Source of the DNA: a virus
Direction: 5' to 3' (one strand)
Length of the DNA: 23,558 nucleotides
IMG/VR virus record: IMGVR_UViG_3300006051_000118
Location: 1 to 23,558 of that record
Below the pieces are notes generated by a model. The model was not told the origin of the DNA, searched no databases, and saw nothing but the letters and a program-made list of their open reading frames with translations. The position numbers and the translations under genes are program-made. This document shows positions 8,298 to 14,779 of the stretch, one piece after another. The number at the start of each line of letters is the position of its first letter. Position 1 is the stretch's first letter.

Positions 8298-8314
8298 GGG
8301 CCGCCGGCCCTTTT
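8298..8314 (+). terminator. short GC hairpin with T-run, possible plus-strand terminator
   Basis: GGGCC-GCC-GGCCC at 8298-8310 is followed by TTTT. Read on the plus strand it has the form of a weak intrinsic terminator, although no plus-strand gene lies just before it, so it may only damp antisense transcription into the small membrane-protein gene. Close by is a run of eight C (8329-8336). The function is uncertain. Confidence 0.3.
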
Positions 8315-8407
8315 GAACTTTTGACCCGCCCCCCCCTTCGAGACGGGAACCGATACCGCCGTCATGGGTTGATGCGGCTCACCTGCCGATCATCAAAGGA
8401 CGCCCGC

Positions 8408-8563
8408 ATGAACACCGACAAGAAAGCCCGTCGCGGAATGACCACCTACGTTGCAGTGATCTTCGTGCTCGGCCTCATCATTGCTGGCGCTTACGTTCTC
8501 GTACTGAAACCCGGTGAGACTTCAGACCAGCCCGCGATCGAGGCAGTCAATCCGAACGGCTAA
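8408..8563 (+). CDS. small single-pass membrane protein, possible moron (51 aa)
   Basis: The only plus-strand gene within the late region. The ATG at 8408 follows AAAGGA by 6 bases. The product has a positive start (MNTDKKARRG), one clear membrane segment at about residues 13-33 (TTYVAVIFVLGLIIAGAYVL) and a polar acidic tail outside or in the periplasm. Its TAA stop directly abuts the TGA of the convergent HNH gene with no base between. The opposite orientation, small size and lack of an operon partner suggest a moron: a gene expressed on its own, possibly from the lysogen. No family is recognised. Confidence 0.6.
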   Translation: MNTDKKARRGMTTYVAVIFVLGLIIAGAYVLVLKPGETSDQPAIEAVNPNG

Positions 8564-8935
8564 TCACCAACCGAGCCGCGCCCGCTCCTGCTTCTGTTTC
8601 TCGCTGTCGTGGTAAGCCTTGGTCACCGTCTGGAGATTATTGATATCCCAGAACAGACGCTCGTCACCGCGATGCGGCTCCTTGTGGTCGATCACCGGGC
8701 TGTTTGGCTCGGGATGCTTGCCGGTGCAAATCACGCCAGTCTGCTGGCATGTCCAGTGATCACGCTTCAAGACCTCGATCCGAAGCGCCTTCCATCTCTG
8801 ACTGTGATACCACTTGCGCCAAGGGATCACCTTCTCGCGCTCATTCAACCTTGCCTTCTCATCACCAGGCGCACGACCGATCCGTGACGGCATCGAGGTC
8901 AACCGAGGTGGAAGAGACTTGAGACGAGGAGGCAT
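8564..8935 (-). CDS. HNH endonuclease of the packaging module (123 aa)
   Basis: HNH proteins next to terminase support cos cleavage in HK97-like packaging. The ββα-metal core spans about residues 60-112: CQQTGVIC, the DHKEPHRG motif with H84 as the general base, DINNLQTV with N100, and H109 in AYHDSEKQKQE, which is the usual ending in this phage family. The N-terminal 40 residues are basic and probably bind DNA. The start is uncertain because neither the ATG at 8935 nor the one at 8893 has a good ribosome site. A terminator hairpin lies 16 bases upstream of the start. Confidence 0.85.
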   Translation of the reverse strand: MPPRLKSLPPRLTSMPSRIGRAPGDEKARLNEREKVIPWRKWYHSQRWKALRIEVLKRDHWTCQQTGVICTGKHPEPNSPVIDHKEPHRGDERLFWDINNLQTVTKAYHDSEKQKQERARLGW

Positions 8936-8940
8936 ACTCT

Positions 8941-8971
8941 AAGAACACAAAAGGCGACCTCTCGGTCGCCT
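8941..8971 (-). terminator. intrinsic terminator between NusG-like and HNH genes
   Basis: On the minus strand, an 8-bp perfect stem AGGCGACC / GGTCGCCT is closed by a GAGA tetraloop (GNRA type) and followed at once by TTTGTGTTCTT. This is a classical Rho-independent terminator for the early operon, placed after the NusG-like gene and before the HNH, terminase and head genes. Late genes could be read from upstream only if it were bypassed. Confidence 0.75.
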
Positions 8972-9135
8972 ATCATCCTATGCAGCAGCACTTGCCCTGA
9001 CTTCGCACCTCTAAAACGAGGCTGTCAGAGCCGGGGCCGGAGGAGAACATCAATCCCCTAAGGGAGCATCAGACGCTCCGGTCATCCCGCAGGCAGTGGC
9101 GAGACTCGCCGCTGCCTTGTCCGACTCGATAAACC
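8972..9135 (-). other. structured non-coding region downstream of the NusG-like gene
   Basis: No gene is supported here. On the minus strand three more inverted repeats precede the terminator. The first is AGGCAG/CTGCCT with an inner GGCGA/TCGCC (9091-9117). The second is GGAGC/GCTCC with a 7-base loop (9063-9079). The third has an outer CTGAC/GTCAG stem (8997-9001 with 9024-9028) around an inner CCTC/GAGG hairpin (9008-9021). With the terminator this gives about four stems in 200 bases, the look of a structured leader or an antitermination signal. The role is inferred; the structures are read by eye. Confidence 0.45.
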
Positions 9136-9825
9136 TCATGCGGCTAGAGAGTCAATATCAAGCTCCACGGGCCTCATGCTGCCGAAAAGATTGATCTCAA
9201 CCTCGGCACGCCAACGGCCGGATGCCACCTTGCGCACCACTGCCTGAAAGTCTGCGAAAGGCCCGCGAGCAATCGTTACATGCTCACCGACCGATACCGG
9301 AATCTTCACCTCATCGGGCTGAACACACTCACCTTTCTTGACACCAAGCATAAGCGCATCCATGACCTTCGGTGGCATCAGAAACGGCCTTCCGTCTTGG
9401 CCCATGATGCCCTTGAGGCGTGACGCTGATAGAACACCGACGAACGCTTCCTCTGTCGGAACCACGCGAACGAACAGATAGCCACGGAAGAATGGCCGAA
9501 AGATATCCACAGGCTTAAGGCCACGACGGGGGCGCGTCCTGAACTTTTCCATCGGGCACCAGCTCTGAATATGGCTCTCGCCCAGTTCTTCGCCGATTAC
9601 CTGCTCACTGCCAGACCGACACGTTGCAACGACCCAACGCGCCATCCGGTCGAAGCCAGGGGCATCCATGCCCGCAGCCTGAACAAGATGACCGCGAGCC
9701 GCACGAGCAGCCTCCGCCTTTTGCTGGCGCTCGTAGAGACGAGCACGCTCATGCGCCGATAGCTGGGCCTCGACCATGGGCCGGAAGCTGATCTTCTTTC
9801 CGGTGATCCTATTCTGCATCATCAT
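9136..9825 (-). CDS. NusG-like transcription elongation/antitermination factor (229 aa)
   Basis: NusG-family proteins bind RNA polymerase through the NGN domain and control pausing and termination. The NGN domain covers about residues 62-165, from ARWVVATCRSGSEQ through the signature FFRGYLFVRVVPTEE (112-126). A KOW motif follows at 177-204, in VSVGEHVTIARGPFADFQAV. Residues 1-60 are an extra charged helical extension absent from host NusG. Three ATGs in a row (9825, 9822, 9819) follow GAGGGTAAGGG; the gene overlaps the initiator gene by 17 bases. It is the last early gene before the late operon, the place of lambda Q, so late antitermination is the probable job, but this is not shown by the sequence alone. 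Confidence 0.85.
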   Translation of the reverse strand: MMMQNRITGKKISFRPMVEAQLSAHERARLYERQQKAEAARAARGHLVQAAGMDAPGFDRMARWVVATCRSGSEQVIGEELGESHIQSWCPMEKFRTRPRRGLKPVDIFRPFFRGYLFVRVVPTEEAFVGVLSASRLKGIMGQDGRPFLMPPKVMDALMLGVKKGECVQPDEVKIPVSVGEHVTIARGPFADFQAVVRKVASGRWRAEVEINLFGSMRPVELDIDSLAA

Positions 9826-10972
9826 AACCCTTACCCTCGTTGAGTTTCGCCTCAAAATCCGCCATCGCATCTTCCGGCTGACCCGCCGGGAAATAGAGCC
9901 ATTCATGACCGGTTGCCGGCAGCCACGGCCATCCGCGACGATCGTGCATCGCCTTCCATTCGGCGGCGAGATCGCTGTCGCGGTGGACCTTCTCGAAGCC
10001 CTCGGAGACGACCAGAAGCTCCGGCAGCACCGACGCGCCTTTGGCGTTTGCCGCCAGTTCATGCAGGGTATTCACCTTCGGCCAGCCGTACTTGGAGCGA
10101 CGCTCCATCTCGACAGCCTTTGCCGCCTCAGCGCTCTGGCTGGCCTGATTGCGCTGGAAAGCCGTCATCACCGGCCATGCCGTCGCCATCGGCTTGAGAA
10201 GCTCGGAAAGGCGAAGCGCCATCCATGCACGGCTGAACGGGTTGTGCATCGAGGCAGGCGCCACATCGGAACGAGGATCTTCCAGACGCTCCCAGGCACG
10301 TTCCTTGAGGTAGACCGCCGGGAATGTGAAACTGCCGCCTTTGCGGGCCTTCACCGCAGCAACGAAAGCTGGCGTCTTCTCGATGCAGGCAGCACGCTGG
10401 TCTGCCGTAAGCTCGTACCAGTTTCGCCGCGTGGCATCCTCACTGCCGTTGGGATAGGTCGGCCAGGTCGGCCACCAGCGGAGGAAATCACGCTCGATCT
10501 TTTTCCTGTCTTCCCCGGAAATCGCGCTCGCGCCCTCTCTCTCAGGTTCCTTTACAGGTTCTCTTACTGGTTTAGCGGACTCCATTGTCCGGTTCAAAAC
10601 GTCGATTTTGTCCGGTTCAAACTGCTGATTTTGTCCGGTTGAAGCCTCAATATTTGAACCGGACAAATTGTCCGCCTCAAGATTTTCGGTCGCCGCGATG
10701 AAGCCATCCTCGAAAGAAAGCGAATAGCGGTTTTCCTTGCGGAACTTGCCCTGCCGCTGCTCGACCCAGTTCACCAGCCCCTTGGCGCGCAGCGAGACGA
10801 GATGACGGCGCACAGAGCGCTCGTCGATCTCGCAGGCCTCGGCAAGGTATTCCTGAGACGGGAAACAGCCCAAAACGGGATTGTGGCAGTCGGACAGGTG
10901 GAACAGAACGCGCGCCTCTGCGCAGGAGACGCCGCGAACCGTGGCGGCCCAATTGGTGGCCTTGTGGCTCAT
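9809..10972 (-). CDS. phage replication initiator-like protein with N-terminal HTH (387 aa)
   Basis: Residues about 15-65 form a winged-helix/HTH_36-type domain (SCAEARVLFHLSDCHNP, then SQEYLAEACEIDERSVRRHL and VSLRAKGLVNW), as found in many phage replication initiators. A polar linker follows (about 97-150), and a second, tryptophan-rich domain starts at KKIERDFLRWWPTWP. The DNA encoding the linker holds an iteron cluster (10585-10681), the same design as lambda O, where the origin lies inside the initiator gene. It overlaps its neighbours on both sides (ATGA upstream, 17 bases into the NusG-like gene downstream). No helicase loader is recognised nearby. Initiator function is inferred from domain plus iterons. 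Confidence 0.72.
   Translation of the reverse strand: MSHKATNWAATVRGVSCAEARVLFHLSDCHNPVLGCFPSQEYLAEACEIDERSVRRHLVSLRAKGLVNWVEQRQGKFRKENRYSLSFEDGFIAATENLEADNLSGSNIEASTGQNQQFEPDKIDVLNRTMESAKPVREPVKEPEREGASAISGEDRKKIERDFLRWWPTWPTYPNGSEDATRRNWYELTADQRAACIEKTPAFVAAVKARKGGSFTFPAVYLKERAWERLEDPRSDVAPASMHNPFSRAWMALRLSELLKPMATAWPVMTAFQRNQASQSAEAAKAVEMERRSKYGWPKVNTLHELAANAKGASVLPELLVVSEGFEKVHRDSDLAAEWKAMHDRRGWPWLPATGHEWLYFPAGQPEDAMADFEAKLNEGKGYDDAE
10585..10681. repeat. iteron cluster inside the initiator gene, candidate replication origin
   Basis: Five copies of TTGTCCGGTTCAAA or close variants. Direct copies lie at 10585-10598 (exact), 10608-10621 (exact) and 10631-10644 (ends TTGAAG), spaced exactly 23 bp. 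An exact inverted copy lies at 10653-10666, and a degenerate direct copy at 10668-10681 reads TTGTCCGCCTCAAG. The repeat is far too regular for coding constraint, since the encoded linker is not repetitive. Iterons in the middle of an O-type gene are the standard lambdoid origin arrangement. Confidence 0.75.
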
Positions 10973-11301
10973 GCGTCACCAGCCTTCGGCTTATTCGGCC
11001 GATCGTCCGTGCCCGTACGGCGCTCCTCATAGGCAATCAGGAAAGCAATGCAACAAGCCGCATGCCATAGGTGCGAGCGCCCGGTTTCAGCATCGCGGGA
11101 TTGCCCCGCCCACCATGCCCACAGATGACGCATGAGGGCGCCGAAGACGCGGCTCCACGCCATGCCGCGCTCCCAGTTGCGAACGCCATACTTCCCCGCA
11201 CCGAAGGTGAGGATATCGCCGACAGCCGTCATCAGCTCCGGCGGTATAAGTTCCATCTGCGGCTTGCCCGCATCATCCTTGCGCCCCTCTCCGCCGCTCA
11301 T
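10969..11301 (-). CDS. DUF5664 protein, dATP/dGTP diphosphohydrolase-like (110 aa)
   Basis: The family (phage dATP/dGTP diphosphohydrolase N-terminal domain) belongs to the all-alpha nucleotide hydrolases related to MazG. The key family segments are present: LIPPELMTAVGDILTFGAGK, YGVRNWERGM, MRHLWAWWAGQSRDAETGRS and HLWHAACCIAFLIAYEE, with the histidines and acidic residues that would bind metal. Pool cleaning or tuning of purine dNTPs during replication is the likely role. It overlaps both neighbours by ATGA, so it is tightly coupled to the initiator gene. Its length is normal for the short phage form. Confidence 0.8.
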   Translation of the reverse strand: MSGGEGRKDDAGKPQMELIPPELMTAVGDILTFGAGKYGVRNWERGMAWSRVFGALMRHLWAWWAGQSRDAETGRSHLWHAACCIAFLIAYEERRTGTDDRPNKPKAGDA

Positions 11302-11948
11302 CGACCGATCTCCCGCTCGATGCGGCGCGCCAGCGAGCGCAACTCGTCAACCTTCGGCACGAGAGCGTTGAACGCCTCTCGGCTGGCCGCTGCCGCCGCA
11401 TCCGCCTTTTTGGTGAGGTCCGAGACCTCCGACATCGCCGCCGTCACCTGAACCTGCTTTTCCGCATATTCGTCGAACAGAGGATTGGAGCCTGCAGGAC
11501 CAAAGAACTCGTCACGCGTCTTCGTCACCCAGTCGCGCGGCACGCCGAGATCCTTGGCAACGGCGGTATCGGTCCAGGGCGTCTTGTAAGCGTCCTTGCC
11601 ATAGACCTCGTCGAGTTTTTCCATGATGATGCGGCGGTCTTCACGCGTGCATTCGCGCGGCGGCTCCGCCATCGGAGCCGGACTGGCTACGGCGTTGGTC
11701 ATGTTCTTTGTCGCCTTTCGCTGGGCTGGGCGGGCGTGAAGAGGGCAGAAGTCCTTGCGAGCGGAGCTTCCGACCGACCATCCCTTGTTCTGGAAATACT
11801 GCTGTGCCGCGACAGGCGGCCGGCGCTTGTGGCCCGTCTGGAACGGGTGATAGGCAACTGCGCCACAATGGGCGCAGCTGATCTTCATGGCTTTGAGCGG
11901 GTTGCCCTCGACCGAGATGCTCTCTTCCGGAAAGGTCCGATCGGTCAT
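11298..11948 (-). CDS. hypothetical phage protein with zinc-ribbon-like start and coiled-coil end (216 aa)
   Basis: Not recognised as a known family. Near the N-terminus KISCAHCGAVAYHP and later DFCPLHARP give a CxxC plus a CxxH pair, consistent with a small zinc-binding domain. The middle section around residues 98-140 (CTREDRRIIMEKLDEVYG, then TDTAVAKDLGVPRDWVTKTR) looks like a winged or simple helix-turn-helix. The last 60 residues form a coiled coil. The start at 11948 (MTDRTFPEES) gives an ATGA overlap with the preceding gene. A DNA-binding role in early regulation or replication is possible, not shown. Confidence 0.75.
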   Translation of the reverse strand: MTDRTFPEESISVEGNPLKAMKISCAHCGAVAYHPFQTGHKRRPPVAAQQYFQNKGWSVGSSARKDFCPLHARPAQRKATKNMTNAVASPAPMAEPPRECTREDRRIIMEKLDEVYGKDAYKTPWTDTAVAKDLGVPRDWVTKTRDEFFGPAGSNPLFDEYAEKQVQVTAAMSEVSDLTKKADAAAAASREAFNALVPKVDELRSLARRIEREIGR

Positions 11949-12490
11949 GCCGCCCAACCTTTCTGCCAGTCCTGAAAATCGGTCCGCAGCTTCAGGAAGC
12001 GCTGGCGCGCCACCAGATCGTCATTCAGTTCCGATTTCGACTTGATGTTCAGGATGAACTTCATCCGCGTATCGGCAGCCTGCGCCGAGGCGATGGCGCC
12101 GCCCGGTCCCTTGCCCTCCAGGAAGCGCCAGAAAGCCACGCTGTCGCACAGCGCCTTTGCCGTAAAACCCCAGTTTTCCTTACGGCCACGGTCGTGCATG
12201 TTGGCGAGCTGACCACGCAATTCGCGCACATTGTCGACGGCGCGGCCGATGGTGCCAAGCAGCAGGAACAGGTGATCCAGCGCGCCCGCGACGAGATCCT
12301 GCTCGTCCGCCGATGCGTCAGGATGCAGCGTGAGAATCCGGGATTTCTCACCCGTCGTGCGATGCGCGACGATATGATACCCGTCGTCATCGGCATCGAT
12401 ATGCCAGGTGTCGCCAGCAAGGCGTTGAGTAATCTGACGAAGCCGCAGGATGACCTGTTTTTCGTGCTCACGGTCGTGGGGCGTGCTCAT
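11945..12490 (-). CDS. hypothetical early phage protein (181 aa)
   Basis: No family is recognised. The first half is mixed alpha/beta with a DTWHIDADDDGYHIVAHRTT strand pair. The second half is helical and includes NWGFTAKALCDSVAFWRFLE, then a lysine-rich FILNIKSKSELNDD segment. No catalytic motif, membrane segment or signal peptide is visible. It lies between the methyltransferase and the zinc-ribbon protein with ATGA overlaps at both ends, so it belongs to the same early operon and probably to DNA metabolism or regulation. Confidence 0.72.
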   Translation of the reverse strand: MSTPHDREHEKQVILRLRQITQRLAGDTWHIDADDDGYHIVAHRTTGEKSRILTLHPDASADEQDLVAGALDHLFLLLGTIGRAVDNVRELRGQLANMHDRGRKENWGFTAKALCDSVAFWRFLEGKGPGGAIASAQAADTRMKFILNIKSKSELNDDLVARQRFLKLRTDFQDWQKGWAA

Positions 12491-13851
12491 GCCGCCACCT
12501 CATCGGCCTCAGCGGCCATTTCGACAGGCACGTAATCGGTCCAGTTCACCCGGATATCGACTGTCTGGCTTCCGTACGTGCCGTCCGGCTGCAGCTCCCA
12601 GATGAACCACGCCGTGTTCATGCTGCTGGAGGCAACCGGCCCGGTCCAGCCGTCGCGATGCATCATCGGAAGACGGCGGGAGAAGGACAGCTTCCGCGCG
12701 GGCGGGTTTTCGTCGAGCACGAAATTCCGTTCCGGATCGTCATATCCGAACCAGAAATTTGCGTTCAGCAGCAGCGCCATCTTGCGCGGACGGTGGACCT
12801 TGAGGGCGTGCGCCACGAACGCGTTCAGGACCGCGCCGTAAGGCGGATTGGTCACGATATCCGGGCGATCCTCGAACGCCTCAGTCGTGAGGAAATCGGC
12901 GACCTCCTGAAGCTCGCCATGCGCCGTCGCCGTGCCGTAATCGACGAGGTCGGAGATCCGCACATCATAACCGGCATCTTCCATCGGACGGCTGGTTGCG
13001 CCGCGCCCGCAGGAAGGGTCCCACACCAGCGACCCGAATTTCTCCAGCGCCAGCAGCGTGAACATCGCTTCCGGCCCGGTTTCGTAAAGATTGTTTCCGC
13101 GCTCTTCCTTCGTCGCCGTCTTGGTGCCAATCGAGGCGCGAAGGCTCGCACGGGTCGGCTCCAGTCCGGCCGCGAGGCGTGCCGCAATGGCGCGCTCCGC
13201 AATACCCGGCTCCCGCCGATCCGCATCCAGCAGCTTTTTGGCGTAATGCAATTCCTTGCGGGTCAGCCCCGCCTCTTCCGCCGTAAAAGCGTTCTCGTCG
13301 GGAACGCTTTTTGGCCGTCCTTTCAGCGTCTTGCCTTCCTGCCCCGCCTTCTCCCATTCCTCGGCAATGCGCATCTTGGCCTTCACCTCGATGTCGAGAG
13401 CGTCAGCCTGAATGCGATGGCACGCAGCAAGACTTTCCTTCAATTTGAAGCGGGCGGAGAAGCTGGCGCCAGCCTTGGCTTGATCATAAACGCCCTCGGC
13501 AAGCTGGCGCGCGGCGAAAACGTCGCCATCGGCAAACATCAAGCGCGCCTGGCTGTTGCGCACCGCCAGAGCGGTGAGACCGGTTGACGCCTCTGCGGAG
13601 GCCGCCACGACCTCGCCGCCGGAAACGCCGGCATCGAGCCATGCCAGCATCTCCCGCGCCTTGTCGGTCGGGTACCAGACAGAAGCGGCCTTCTTGTCGC
13701 GGTCGAGATATCCGTGCGCGTTGACGTTCGTCGCTGCGGTGCGTTCCGCCTGCCCATTATCTTCGAAGCGACCGGCAGCAACAGCGACGCGGACGATATC
13801 CAGACCACGCGGGCCGGGAACCTTGAATGGTTTTTTCTGTGGCACGGCCAT
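12487..13851 (-). CDS. class I SAM-dependent DNA methyltransferase with helical N-terminal region (454 aa)
   Basis: The C-terminal half is an amino-methyltransferase: the SAM-binding motif I is VWDPSCGRGATSRPMEDAG (D278 onward) and the catalytic motif IV is DIVTNPPYG (N335-P-P-Y338), the N6-adenine type. The N-terminal 250 residues are mostly helical and contain an ALTRKELHYAKK-like segment (residues 193-206) and a basic ASLRASIGTKT section that may bind DNA, in the manner of ParB-related helices. No cognate restriction gene is present, so it is an orphan enzyme that probably protects phage DNA or marks it for timing. Target bases cannot be read from the sequence. Confidence 0.82.
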   Translation of the reverse strand: MAVPQKKPFKVPGPRGLDIVRVAVAAGRFEDNGQAERTAATNVNAHGYLDRDKKAASVWYPTDKAREMLAWLDAGVSGGEVVAASAEASTGLTALAVRNSQARLMFADGDVFAARQLAEGVYDQAKAGASFSARFKLKESLAACHRIQADALDIEVKAKMRIAEEWEKAGQEGKTLKGRPKSVPDENAFTAEEAGLTRKELHYAKKLLDADRREPGIAERAIAARLAAGLEPTRASLRASIGTKTATKEERGNNLYETGPEAMFTLLALEKFGSLVWDPSCGRGATSRPMEDAGYDVRISDLVDYGTATAHGELQEVADFLTTEAFEDRPDIVTNPPYGAVLNAFVAHALKVHRPRKMALLLNANFWFGYDDPERNFVLDENPPARKLSFSRRLPMMHRDGWTGPVASSSMNTAWFIWELQPDGTYGSQTVDIRVNWTDYVPVEMAAEADEVAA

Positions 13852-13853
13852 GA

Positions 13854-14339
13854 TCAGCCCTCCGCCATATTGGCGCGGACTTCGGCGATTTCACGCTCAA
13901 GCTCGCGGAGTTGCTCTTCGATAGCTTTTTTGTCGGCGGCGCAGATCCGCCCGTCAGCGCGCGCTTCGCGCAGAGCGTTGAACACGTCCATGGCCTCCTT
14001 CATGAAGTCCATGACGTCGCCGTCCGAGAGCTTGTGCGCCTGCGGCTGCTGGCCATCTTCTGGCACAAGACGATAGCCCAGCTGACGCGCGGCCTCGGAA
14101 ATGATCATCGGGCTGCCGGCGCGGCGATCAGCCTCGACGGCAACATCGACCCCGATCACCTTCTCGAAATTGTCGGGATCATGGATATCGATGTAGCGCG
14201 AAAGCACCGGTCCGCTGACACGGGTTAATCGTGCGAAGGAGGTCAGGCCGCCGCCAAGCTTGAGGCAAACCGCCGTCGCGCCTTTGATGGCGATAACGCC
14301 CTCGTCTTCAATCGTTCGTATGCTGCCATCTGGACGCAC
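13854..14339 (-). CDS. CII-like phage regulatory protein (161 aa)
   Basis: Begins at a GTG (14339) preceded by AAGGAG at 7 bases, giving RPDGSIRTIEDEG after the start. Residues about 20-50 contain an HTH-like stretch (ATAVCLKLGGGLTSFARLTR, then VSGPVLSRYIDIHD), followed by DVAVEADRRAGSPMIISEAA, a pattern met in CP76/CII-type regulators of phages. The C-terminal 50 residues form a charged coiled coil for oligomerisation. It is the second gene of the leftward early operon after cro, the position of lambda cII. A TTG at 14360 is a possible alternative start without a good ribosome site. Confidence 0.65.
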   Translation of the reverse strand: MRPDGSIRTIEDEGVIAIKGATAVCLKLGGGLTSFARLTRVSGPVLSRYIDIHDPDNFEKVIGVDVAVEADRRAGSPMIISEAARQLGYRLVPEDGQQPQAHKLSDGDVMDFMKEAMDVFNALREARADGRICAADKKAIEEQLRELEREIAEVRANMAEG

Positions 14340-14449
14340 GTTAGCGCTCCTTGCCGTCAAGGTACGGTTTTCGAGAAAGGATTCCGTGATTGCCGCGCGA
14401 GGGCGGCCTAGAGATCTGCCATCAGATCAAGGAGGCCCGCATGCCAGAC

Positions 14450-14494
14450 CAACCAGAAAAGAACCGCCGGAGCACGAAGGTCCGCCGCTCCGGC
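14450..14494 (-). terminator. tR1-like intrinsic terminator between cro-like and cII-like genes
   Basis: On the minus strand GCCGGAGC pairs with GCTCCGGC (8 bp, 13-base loop), followed by GGTTCTTTTCTGG. Downstream of cro and upstream of the CII-like gene, it is placed like lambda tR1 and may limit early leftward transcription. A second overlapping stem (CCGCCG/CGGCGG, 14482-14496) could compete with it. Confidence 0.6.
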
Positions 14495-14550
14495 GGCCAG
14501 TCACGCAACCGCCTGCCTCACAGGAGCAGTTGCGCGGGGAGAATTTTGAA

Positions 14551-14570
14551 GGCCGCATCATTCTGCGGCC
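14551..14570 (-). terminator. hairpin at the 3' end of the cro-like gene
   Basis: GGCCGCA / TGCGGCC (7 bp, 6-base loop) straddles the cro-like stop codon (14558-14560). The following minus-strand bases are TTCAAAATT, a poor U-tract. It may protect the 3' end of the cro message or assist the stronger terminator just downstream. Confidence 0.4.
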
Positions 14571-14773
14571 TCTGGCATGTCAAAAAAGAAGCGGTCTTCC
14601 CACTTCACACCTCGCGTCTCAGCAGCCGCTCTGATTGCACGCATATCATCGAGCGAGGGCGATACGCCGCCTTCCCAACGAGACACGGACGCCTGCGTCA
14701 CGCCTGCGATCGCCGCAAACTCCGACTGAGTGAGGCCAAAAATCTTAGTGCGGATGTGTTTCAACGCATTCAT
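14558..14773 (-). CDS. cro: Cro-like HTH regulator, XRE family (71 aa)
   Basis: A short DNA-binding protein in the position of lambda Cro: first gene of the leftward early operon, divergent from the CI-like gene. The HTH spans about residues 12-36, with GLTQSEFAAIAGVTQASVSR then WEGG. The remaining 35 residues are helical and probably form the dimer face. The ATG at 14773 has no Shine-Dalgarno sequence and lies 7 bases downstream of the -10 box, so the mRNA is likely leaderless. It should compete with CI for the operators described at 14784-14832. Confidence 0.82.
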   Translation of the reverse strand: MNALKHIRTKIFGLTQSEFAAIAGVTQASVSRWEGGVSPSLDDMRAIRAAAETRGVKWEDRFFFDMPEAAE

Positions 14774-14779
14774 ATGCGT

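Noticed and set aside
8263-8336. Homopolymer runs (A8 at about 8263-8270 and C8 at 8329-8336) as possible phase-variation tracts
   Set aside because: Both lie outside the coding parts of the neighbouring genes, so slippage would not switch a reading frame; an effect on transcription is not supported.
8890-8985. Possible 25-codon leader peptide (ATG near 8969) overlapping the terminator and the HNH start
   Set aside because: No ribosome site of good quality, no regulatory codon run, and it overlaps the terminator stem; more likely chance.
12658-13587. Plus-strand open frame of 309 codons opposite the methyltransferase
   Set aside because: It mirrors the methyltransferase codons and has no start signal; arginine-rich composition is typical of a shadow.
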